A stretch of 64,000 nt of DNA from an uncultured Aquimarina sp. Its GTDB lineage: Bacteria > Bacteroidota > Bacteroidia > Flavobacteriales > Flavobacteriaceae. The stretch spans positions 1 to 64,000 of the forward strand of contig NZ_CANMED010000001.1 in NCBI RefSeq assembly GCF_947496855.1. The letters are read 5' to 3'. The notes under the pieces were generated by a model. It saw only the letters and a list, made by a program, of their open reading frames with translations, did no database searches and had not been told where the DNA came from. The position numbers and the translations under genes were made by a program. Positions 55,700-64,000 of the stretch are shown here, in pieces (the stretch's first letter is position 1; each line of letters starts with the position of its first letter).

Positions 55700-56304
55700 A
55701 ATAAATTAGATTTTATGGAGAACAGCTTTGTGATATCCTCGATTTTTGGATTGTTATTCCATACGTTGATACCTAATTGTTTTGCAGCGTTTGTATTTGC
55801 AAATGTATCATCAATAAAAATAGTTTCTGAAGGGGTTATCCTATGATTGTCTAATACAAACTTAAAAATATCTTGATTTGGCTTTCTTAGGTTAATTTCA
55901 TGTGATAGATAAAAAGCGTCAAAACAAGATTTAAAATCGTAATAAAATGATATATTTTCTTTAATCCAATCAATGTGTAATTCATTCGTATTGCTTAGTA
56001 AAATTAATTGGTACTTCTTTTCAATTGCTAGTTTTTGAATGAACTCTAAGCGATGTTTAGGAAAATCTTTTAGAATAGCATTCCATACATCTATTAATTG
56101 CTTTTCGGAAGTGTTTGGTAATAGTTTTCGGTAATAATTTATAAATTCTGTTGTAGTGATATTACCAGTCTCATAGGATTCATTAATGAATTCTAATTCT
56201 TTGGTAATCGAAGTTAAGCCTAATTTAGAGAGTTCTTTTTCTGTTGCTAGTTTATCAAGATTGATAAAAACATCTCCAAAATCAAAAATAATAGTCTTAA
56301 TCAT
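55696..56304 (-). CDS. HAD-family hydrolase
   Basis: 202 residues. Motif I FDFGDVFINLD has the first Asp of the DxD pair replaced in the second position by Gly-Asp spacing typical of the YihX-like group (DFGxV). Motif II LLSNTNELH, motif III RKPNQDIF (Lys) and motif IV FIDDTFAN. Probable sugar or nucleotide phosphatase. It overlaps ribD by 8 bases, so a role as the missing riboflavin-pathway phosphatase is possible but unproven. Confidence 0.9.
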   Translation of the reverse strand: MIKTIIFDFGDVFINLDKLATEKELSKLGLTSITKELEFINESYETGNITTTEFINYYRKLLPNTSEKQLIDVWNAILKDFPKHRLEFIQKLAIEKKYQLILLSNTNELHIDWIKENISFYYDFKSCFDAFYLSHEINLRKPNQDIFKFVLDNHRITPSETIFIDDTFANTNAAKQLGINVWNNNPKIEDITKLFSIKSNLF

Positions 56305-57340
56305 TTTGATATATCTTTAAAGTATCTGTTATAATTTTTTTTTGAAAAATAGATTTGGCTTTAAGTATTGGAGCTTTTGTTCCTTTTGAAAAAGTATTTA
56401 TTCCAGTAAATACACGTGCTTCATCCCAGAGATTCGCATCGATAAAAGATTGAATAGTGTAACTTCCACCTTCAATAATTACAGATTGAATTTCCTTTTT
56501 ATGGAGAATATTACAAATCTTCTGAACTACATCACTTCTAGAATTAATAGTTTCATATACTAAGGTGTCACTGCTCTGTTTTTTGTGATTTTCAGAGGTA
56601 ATTACAATTGTTTTTACAGTTTTGTCAATAATAGCAGAGTCTTCAGGGATTTTACCAGAAAGGTCGATCAGGATTCTAATAGGATCTTTTCCAGACCAAT
56701 CTCGTGTAGTGAGTTTTGGGTTATCTTCTATAACCGTTTTATTTCCTGCTAAAATAGCGTGTTCTTCTGCTCGCCATTTATGAACTAGCTGTCTTGAATA
56801 GGGATTCGTAATCCATACGGGTGCTCTTTTTGCAGTCTTTTCTGGGCTAATAAAGCCATCAGATGTTTGCGCCCATTTTAGGATAATATAAGGGCGTTTT
56901 TTATTGTGAAAAGTAAAAAAGCGTTTGTGATGTGCTTGACATTCGTTTTCTAAAATTCCAACAATAACTTCACATCCAGCATTTTTTAGTTTTTTGATAC
57001 CTCTTCCTGCAACTTTACTATGCGTGTCGATAGTTCCGATTACTACATTGGGTATTTTGTGTTGGATAATAAGGTCGCTACAGGGAGGTGTTTTTCCAAA
57101 ATGTGAACAAGGTTCTAAAGTCACATATATAGTGGCTTCTTTTAAAATTGACTTGTCTTTTACAGAGTTTATGGCATTTACTTCGGCGTGATTATAACCA
57201 TAAGCACTTGTGTACCCTTCACCAATAATAATTTGGTTATGAACAATAACACAACCAACCATTGGATTTGGTCTTGCGTTGCCCAACGCATTTGTTGCAA
57301 TTTGTAGGCAACGACTTATATATTTTTCGTGTATATTCAC
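56297..57340 (-). CDS. ribD: Bifunctional riboflavin deaminase/reductase RibD
   Basis: 347 residues. Deaminase domain (1-145) with zinc ligands His51 (HAEVN, Glu53 catalytic), Cys78 (EPCSHFGKTPPC) and Cys87. Reductase domain (about 146-347) with LKWAQTSDGFIS, LAGNKTVIEDNPKLTTRDW and VIIEGGSYTIQSFI. Catalyses two steps from the GTP cyclohydrolase II product. Intact, 1 base after the LEA14-like lipoprotein gene. Confidence 0.96.
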   Translation of the reverse strand: MNIHEKYISRCLQIATNALGNARPNPMVGCVIVHNQIIIGEGYTSAYGYNHAEVNAINSVKDKSILKEATIYVTLEPCSHFGKTPPCSDLIIQHKIPNVVIGTIDTHSKVAGRGIKKLKNAGCEVIVGILENECQAHHKRFFTFHNKKRPYIILKWAQTSDGFISPEKTAKRAPVWITNPYSRQLVHKWRAEEHAILAGNKTVIEDNPKLTTRDWSGKDPIRILIDLSGKIPEDSAIIDKTVKTIVITSENHKKQSSDTLVYETINSRSDVVQKICNILHKKEIQSVIIEGGSYTIQSFIDANLWDEARVFTGINTFSKGTKAPILKAKSIFQKKIITDTLKIYQND

Positions 57341-57341
57341 C

Positions 57342-57806
57342 TTATTGATTTAGAGATATTTTTTGTTCTTTATCAATTTTGTATGGATAAGAAAAATTTC
57401 CAAAATGATACCTGATACTGCCTTTATACTGAATTAGAAGTGAATCGGTTTGTACCATTTTAATTACACTGCTCAAAAGATTGTTTTTGTTTTCTTCATA
57501 AATTTTAGATAAAGAAAATGTGCCTTCTAATGGAATTGTAAATTCTTTTCTTAAAGGAATATCAAATTCTTGAGAAGATATAGTACCCACATCTATGTTA
57601 TCAACAAAAACATGAATGTCATCGACAGAAAGTTTTCCGTTTAGGTTATTTGGATTGTTAAAAACAGCATCAGCCTTGATAGTTATATTGCGCATACTGA
57701 TATTTTTAACATCAATATTCGTTATATATTTAAACTCAGGTTTTTTAGATATAGAGCAGCCTATTATTACTGCGAATATTGTTGATAATAATAAAAGCTT
57801 CTTCAT
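57342..57806 (-). CDS. LEA14-like lipoprotein
   Basis: 154 residues. Lipobox IIGC (Cys17). The mature part is a single LEA14/WHy-like beta-sandwich (ISMRNITIKADAVFNNPNNLNG, KLSVDDIHVFVDNIDVG, FDIPLRKEFTIPLEGTF). Function unknown. First gene of the run into ribD. Confidence 0.8.
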   Translation of the reverse strand: MKKLLLLSTIFAVIIGCSISKKPEFKYITNIDVKNISMRNITIKADAVFNNPNNLNGKLSVDDIHVFVDNIDVGTISSQEFDIPLRKEFTIPLEGTFSLSKIYEENKNNLLSSVIKMVQTDSLLIQYKGSIRYHFGNFSYPYKIDKEQKISLNQ

Positions 57807-57899
57807 TGATTACTATGTAGATTTCATGTATATTTCATCTGATTAAAAAGATAAAAGATCATTAGTTTTTAGATTAACAAAAGTAGTATTTATATTATA

Positions 57900-58385
57900 A
57901 TGAGTACCATAAAAATTCGTTCAGTTGCTCCGGGAGATAATAAGGCTTTAGCTCAAGTCATTAGGGATGTTTTAATAGAGATGGGAGTCCCTAAAGTGGG
58001 GACTGCATATGAAGATGAGGCTTTAGATATTATGTATGAAACTTATGCGACTCCTAGAAAAATATATTATGTAGTAGAAGATAACGGGAGGATTATTGGA
58101 GGAGCTGGGATTGCTCAATTAGAAAATGAAAGTTCAGAAATCTGTGAGTTACAGAAAATGTATTTTCTTCCAGAAGCTAGAGGAAAAGGGATAGGTTCTA
58201 AAATGATGAATAAGTGTTTGGAATTTGCTAAAGAACAGGGGTTTACTAAATGTTACTTAGAAACAATGCCTTATATGAAAGATGCCAGAAAACTATATGG
58301 TAAAGTAGGATTTGCATCTCTCGATGCCCCAATGGGTGATACTGGTCATTATAGTTGTCAAGCTTGGATGATAAAAGAATTATAA
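57900..58385 (+). CDS. GNAT-family acetyltransferase
   Basis: 161 residues. Coenzyme A loop EARGKGIGSKMMNKCLEFA and the preceding ELQKMYFLP are canonical; C-terminal YLETMPYMKDARKLYGKVGF. Substrate unknown. It precedes prmC by 2 bases, so the two are cotranscribed. Confidence 0.9.
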   Translation: MSTIKIRSVAPGDNKALAQVIRDVLIEMGVPKVGTAYEDEALDIMYETYATPRKIYYVVEDNGRIIGGAGIAQLENESSEICELQKMYFLPEARGKGIGSKMMNKCLEFAKEQGFTKCYLETMPYMKDARKLYGKVGFASLDAPMGDTGHYSCQAWMIKEL

Positions 58386-58387
58386 GT

Positions 58388-59245
58388 TTGAAAATCAAAG
58401 ATCTCAGAAAAGATTTTATAGATTCTTTGTCCAGTTTGTATGAAGCTGACGAAATATTATCTTTTTTTTACATACTTACTGAAAAAATTTTAGGGTTGAA
58501 ACGTGTTGGTGTAGCCATGGCTTTGGATAAAGTGGTTAAAGAAAACGAAATATTACACTTTATTCATGCTAGAAACCGACTAGAAAACCAGGATCCAATT
58601 CAATACATTGTAGGAGATACAGAGTTTTATGGACTATTGTTTAAAGTTGATAAAAACGTATTAATTCCAAGGCCAGAAACTGAAGAATTAGTGGATTGGA
58701 TTATAAAGGATTGTAAAAGTAAAGAGGGAAGTAGGAAAATAAAGATTTTAGATATCGGAACCGGTAGTGGATGTATTGCAATTTCATTAGCTAAAAATTT
58801 ACCAGAAGCAGAAGTATATGCAATTGATGTTTCAGAAGAAGCGCTTAAAATTGCTAATGCAAATGCCGTTCATAATAATGTTGAAATAAATTTTCTAAGA
58901 GAAGATATACTTAGATTGGATGCGCTAGAAGATGTTTTTGACATAATAGTTTCTAACCCGCCATATGTTCGAGAGCTCGAAAAACAAGAAATAAAGCCTA
59001 ATGTGTTAGAAAATGAACCCCATTTGGCACTTTTTGTTTCAGATCAAGATCCATTAATTTTTTACAGAACAATTACTTCATTAGCAAAAAAGAATCTGGT
59101 TGCAGGAGGTTTGTTATATTTTGAAATTAATCAATATCTTGGAATCGAAACCAAAAATATGATTGAGAGATATGGGTTCCAGTATGTAACTTTATGTAAA
59201 GATTTGTATAACAATGATCGTATGATACGAGCAGTTTTAATTTAA
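58388..59245 (+). CDS. prmC: Release factor glutamine methyltransferase PrmC
   Basis: 285 residues from TTG 58388 (MKIKDLRKDFIDSL), just after the GNAT stop; the TTG at 58355 would overlap that gene by 31 bases. It methylates the Gln of the GGQ motif in release factors. SAM motif ILDIGTGSGCIAISLA and catalytic NPPYV are present, as is RPETEELVDWI. Use of TTG as start is unusual here but the alternatives are also TTG. Confidence 0.93.
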   Translation: MKIKDLRKDFIDSLSSLYEADEILSFFYILTEKILGLKRVGVAMALDKVVKENEILHFIHARNRLENQDPIQYIVGDTEFYGLLFKVDKNVLIPRPETEELVDWIIKDCKSKEGSRKIKILDIGTGSGCIAISLAKNLPEAEVYAIDVSEEALKIANANAVHNNVEINFLREDILRLDALEDVFDIIVSNPPYVRELEKQEIKPNVLENEPHLALFVSDQDPLIFYRTITSLAKKNLVAGGLLYFEINQYLGIETKNMIERYGFQYVTLCKDLYNNDRMIRAVLI

Positions 59246-59258
59246 ATATGCATAGCTT

Positions 59259-59849
59259 ATGAATAACTTAACTTCTATTTGTGTCTTTTGCGGAAGCAGT
59301 GAAGGTAATGATGTCAAAGTGATTGATGAAGCATTACTATTGGGAGAAAAAATGGCTCAGCAAGATATAACTCTTGTGTATGGAGCGGCAAAAATTGGAG
59401 TCATGGGTAAAGTAGCAGAAGGGGCGCTTACTCAAAAAGGGAAAGTGATAGGAGTGATCCCTGATTTTCTAAAACTAAAAGAAGTAGTTCATTTAGGACT
59501 GACAGAATTAATCACTACGGATAATATGCATGAACGTAAAATGAAAATGCAAGAACTTAGTAATGGGTTTATTACATTGCCCGGAGGTTTTGGAACGCTA
59601 GAGGAGTTGTTCGAGATTATTACTTGGTCACAATTAGGATTACATCAAAAACCTATAGGTCTGCTAAATATTAATGGTTTTTATGACCATTTGTTACAGT
59701 TGTTGGAGAATATGGTACGCAATGGTTTTTTAAAAATGGATAATTATGAATTACTGTTAGTTGATGATGATATTGATCGTTTATTACAAAAAATGCGAGA
59801 ATTTAAACCTGCTCAAGTGCCAAAATGGTTAAAAACCGATAGAACATAG
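59259..59849 (+). CDS. LOG-family cytokinin riboside phosphoribohydrolase
   Basis: 196 residues. VFCGSSEGND start, PGGFGTLEELFE and the GVMGKVAEGAL segment define the LOG (Lonely Guy)/TIGR00730 family, which cleaves nucleoside monophosphates such as iPMP to base and ribose 5-phosphate. Cytoplasmic. Between prmC and ligA. Confidence 0.93.
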   Translation: MNNLTSICVFCGSSEGNDVKVIDEALLLGEKMAQQDITLVYGAAKIGVMGKVAEGALTQKGKVIGVIPDFLKLKEVVHLGLTELITTDNMHERKMKMQELSNGFITLPGGFGTLEELFEIITWSQLGLHQKPIGLLNINGFYDHLLQLLENMVRNGFLKMDNYELLLVDDDIDRLLQKMREFKPAQVPKWLKTDRT

Positions 59850-59875
59850 GTATAAGTCATAAATAAAAATACTGA

Positions 59876-61893
<2,018 letters not shown>

Positions 61894-61894
<1 letters not shown>

Positions 61895-62577
61895 TGAAAG
61901 TAAGAACGCTTATAAAAATACTATTATTGATCACTGGAGGCTTGTGTGTTCTAAGTACAATTTTACAAAATCCAATAATTGAATTGTATGCGAAACCAAT
62001 GACTGTGCCTTTGTTTTTCATGTTGTATTGGTTTAACGTTGATAAAGTCGACTCTTTATTTATAGTGGTCTTATCACTTTGTTTTCTAGGGGACATATTC
62101 CTGTTAACTGGAATTGAGAATGGTTTTAGGTATGTTTTACTTAGTTATACTTTGTGTTATTTTATTCTGTTTTATTTTTTGTATAAAAATCGAAAACCTA
62201 TAGAATATAGTAATATAGATGTTATTTATATGGTGGTTTTCTTTGTGTTTTGGACTAGTATCGTTTACGCAATATTTGTAGTTACCAATCAAAATATGGG
62301 AGATATAAGGCCTTTCGGGATAGCTTATTTTGTAATTCTTTATTCTTTGTTAATTGGAGCCATTTTTCAATATATAAACATAAGGTCTCCTAGGTCTCTC
62401 TGGTTTGCTATTGCTATTTTAAATTTTGTTATCAGTGATGCCTGTTTTGCATTAGATCGATTTTATGTTCCTTCGTTAGAGTTAAAGATTATAAATTCTA
62501 TATATCAATTATTAGCAGTGTTTTTCTTAGTAAAGTTTAAAATTTCAAGTGCAGATCCTTTAAAAATAAGGAGGTAA
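61894..62577 (+). CDS. YhhN/TMEM86-like membrane protein, copy 1
   Basis: 227 residues with about eight transmembrane segments. Markers LYAKPMTVPLFFMLYWF, LSLCFLGDIFLL and FVISDACFALDRFY match the lysoplasmalogenase-like YhhN family (hydrolysis of the vinyl ether of lysoplasmalogen in mammalian TMEM86). The bacterial substrate is unknown. ATG 61894 overlaps the ligA stop. First of three tandem paralogues. Confidence 0.82.
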
Positions 62578-62699
62578 GAAGTAGTTGGCTATTGTGTTCT
62601 CGTTTATTTGACTGAAATTTAGTATATTAACAAAAGGAAAAATTGTTTAATACAGCATTTTGATAGGAATATTCCTTTTTTTTATGCAATTTAAATTTA

Positions 62700-63395
62700 A
62701 TGAATGAGGGGAAGCTACTAAAATTTTTAATTTCTTTTTTGATTGTATTACAGGTGCTAGGATTTGTATTTGGAATTCCTTTTTTAAGCACTTATGGTAA
62801 GCCAATATTGTTTATATTAATCATATTACGTTATGTGTGGAGTAGTAAAAAAATAAAAACACTCCATATTATTATTCTTTGCGTATTTTTTATTTCAGAA
62901 TTGATTCATTTAATTGATGATGTAATTACCATAGAACATAGGATGTTGATTAGTATAATTGGTTATACATTGTTGTTTTATTTTTTGTATAATAATCATA
63001 AGTCTTTTAGATATAACCGAAGAGATGTTTTTACATTAGTATTAGGAAGTTCTTTGTATACAGTTATATTTTTTATTACATATTCGGTTATAAGAGAGCC
63101 GATGGGGGATTTAAATCTAATAGGATTTCTTCATTTGTCATTGCTTTATGTTTTGCTAATTGTCGGAGCAATGCACTACATAAATATTAGATCAGAAAAG
63201 TCATTATGGTTTTTTTTGGCAATGCTAAATTTTACTTTTAGTGATTTTATTTTATTGATAGACAATTTTTATCTTGAGTCAAATGAGTTAAAGATGATTA
63301 GGTTGATTTGTTTACCTATTGCGCTGATTTTTTTAGTGAACTATATGATTACTAAATATAAATACCTTAAATCTGAAGAGTTTGAAGGATTTTAA
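62700..63395 (+). CDS. YhhN-like membrane protein, copy 2
   Basis: 231 residues, about eight transmembrane segments. It parallels copy 1: STYGKPILFILIILRYVW, FFISELIHLIDD, YFLYNNHKSFRYNRRDV, GAMHYINIRSEKSLWFFLAM and FTFSDFILLIDNFY. The Gly-Asp pair of copy 1 (FLGDI) reads FISEL here, so catalysis may have changed or been lost. Confidence 0.8.
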   Translation: MNEGKLLKFLISFLIVLQVLGFVFGIPFLSTYGKPILFILIILRYVWSSKKIKTLHIIILCVFFISELIHLIDDVITIEHRMLISIIGYTLLFYFLYNNHKSFRYNRRDVFTLVLGSSLYTVIFFITYSVIREPMGDLNLIGFLHLSLLYVLLIVGAMHYINIRSEKSLWFFLAMLNFTFSDFILLIDNFYLESNELKMIRLICLPIALIFLVNYMITKYKYLKSEEFEGF

Positions 63396-63414
63396 ATTAT
63401 AAATTAAAATATTG

Positions 63415-64000
63415 TTGAGTAAGACAAAACTAGCATATCAATTATTGTTTATTTCAGGAGTTTTACTGTTGTTAACGTCTATCTTTAAGGAAGAATGGTT
63501 GATATATGCTAAGCCTTTGGTTATTTGTTCGGTTTCCTTTTTTTATGTTGTTGGGGTAGATAAAATAAATTATTTAGTATTAGTGGCATTGCTACTAATT
63601 TTGTCTGCAGAAATACTATCTGTTATAGGTTTTAAAAAGTATTTTAGGGTAATAAATGTTCTTGGATCATTATACTATATTTTAAATATGATTTTATTAT
63701 GGAAGAGTATGCAGAAAGTTAAAATACAGCTTAAGAAAATTTTTACGCTTCAATTGGCAATAACAATGGGATTGATTGTATATGTTGTTTACTCTGTGGC
63801 TGATATGATTTCTTTAAATATTAGTAATGATCAGGTGTATTTAAATGTTTTGATTGTATTATTTATATTCTTTATTGGTTTTTGTTATTATATCTATCTT
63901 AATAGTAAGACTGTGGTTAGTTCATCTTTGATGATTGCTGCATCTTGTTTTCTTATCGTAAATATTCTTACTGTACTCAATAAATTGTATGTTTATTTGG
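63415..64000 (+). CDS. YhhN-like membrane protein, copy 3 (cut by window end)
   Basis: An open frame from TTG 63415 runs to the window end without a stop (195 codons). It reads YAKPLVICSVSFFYVVGVDK in the position of the KP motif of copies 1 and 2, then several transmembrane segments ending near LTVLNKLYVYL. LLILSAEILSV replaces FLGDIFLL. The start could also be the TTG at 63412. Paralogue of the two preceding genes. Confidence 0.7.
   Translation, partial: MSKTKLAYQLLFISGVLLLLTSIFKEEWLIYAKPLVICSVSFFYVVGVDKINYLVLVALLLILSAEILSVIGFKKYFRVINVLGSLYYILNMILLWKSMQKVKIQLKKIFTLQLAITMGLIVYVVYSVADMISLNISNDQVYLNVLIVLFIFFIGFCYYIYLNSKTVVSSSLMIAASCFLIVNILTVLNKLYVYL

Noticed and set aside
62904..63000. Catalytic Gly-Asp pair in YhhN copy 2
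   Set aside because: The corresponding segment reads FISEL; I noted the change but do not claim loss of activity without an alignment.

Overview
The window is about 64 kb of AT-rich, gene-dense chromosome from a member of the Bacteroidota, almost certainly a marine Flavobacteriaceae. Evidence: promoter -7 elements of the TAnnTTTG type, a flavobacterial 5S rRNA 3' end at the left edge, a TonB receptor paired with a DUF4249 lipoprotein, an ASPIC/UnbV FG-GAP protein, a Bacteroidota-type VgrG, and class I lanthipeptide-like leaders of the KKLSLDKxxIAxLNN type. An Aquimarina-like genus is my guess only.

Layout. 1-500: end of an rRNA operon, then a double-glycine (GG) leader peptide gene. 0.5-4.9 kb: a two-gene error-prone replication cassette (DnaE2-like polymerase and DinB) with a paired palindromic operator at the dinB start. 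5-6.6 kb: a coiled-coil exported protein and a DinB-fold protein. 6.8-7.3 kb: a decayed Rrf2 regulator running into a decayed copy of a histidine-kinase 3' end. 7.3-14 kb: a regulatory and peptide island made of a TPR histidine kinase, a LytTR response regulator, four tandem lanthipeptide-like precursors, a membrane TPR-AraC regulator and an orphan LytTR protein. 14-18.2 kb: exported and lipoprotein genes, including an LRR lipoprotein, then two more Cys-containing GG-leader peptides. 18.5-24.7 kb: a type VI secretion effector island (VgrG, unknown protein, PAAR-like/Ntox15 nuclease, Tdi1-like immunity, unknown basic protein). 25-27.1 kb: three lipoproteins, two of which share a leader.

27.3-40.9 kb: murQ, a DUF4249/TonB-receptor pair, an ECF sigma/anti-sigma operon with an adhesin-like protein and a beta-barrel protein, a large FG-GAP lipoprotein and monomeric isocitrate dehydrogenase. 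41.9-64 kb is mostly core genome: rplS, trmD, gapdh, a Deg protease, dapF, mltG, dnaA, ribD, prmC, ligA and others, ending in three tandem YhhN-like membrane proteins, the last cut by the window end.

The most interesting part is the first 18 kb. It holds seven small secreted-peptide-type precursor genes but no visible maturation or export gene. Four of them sit between a LytTR two-component system, an orphan LytTR paralogue and a TPR-AraC regulator. Their leaders and C-terminal tails (STKTLP) are conserved while the centres are hypervariable. I suggest a regulated peptide system matured in trans; this is inference. Coordinates, motifs and repeats come from reading the sequence. Family names come from motif recognition, without database searches.
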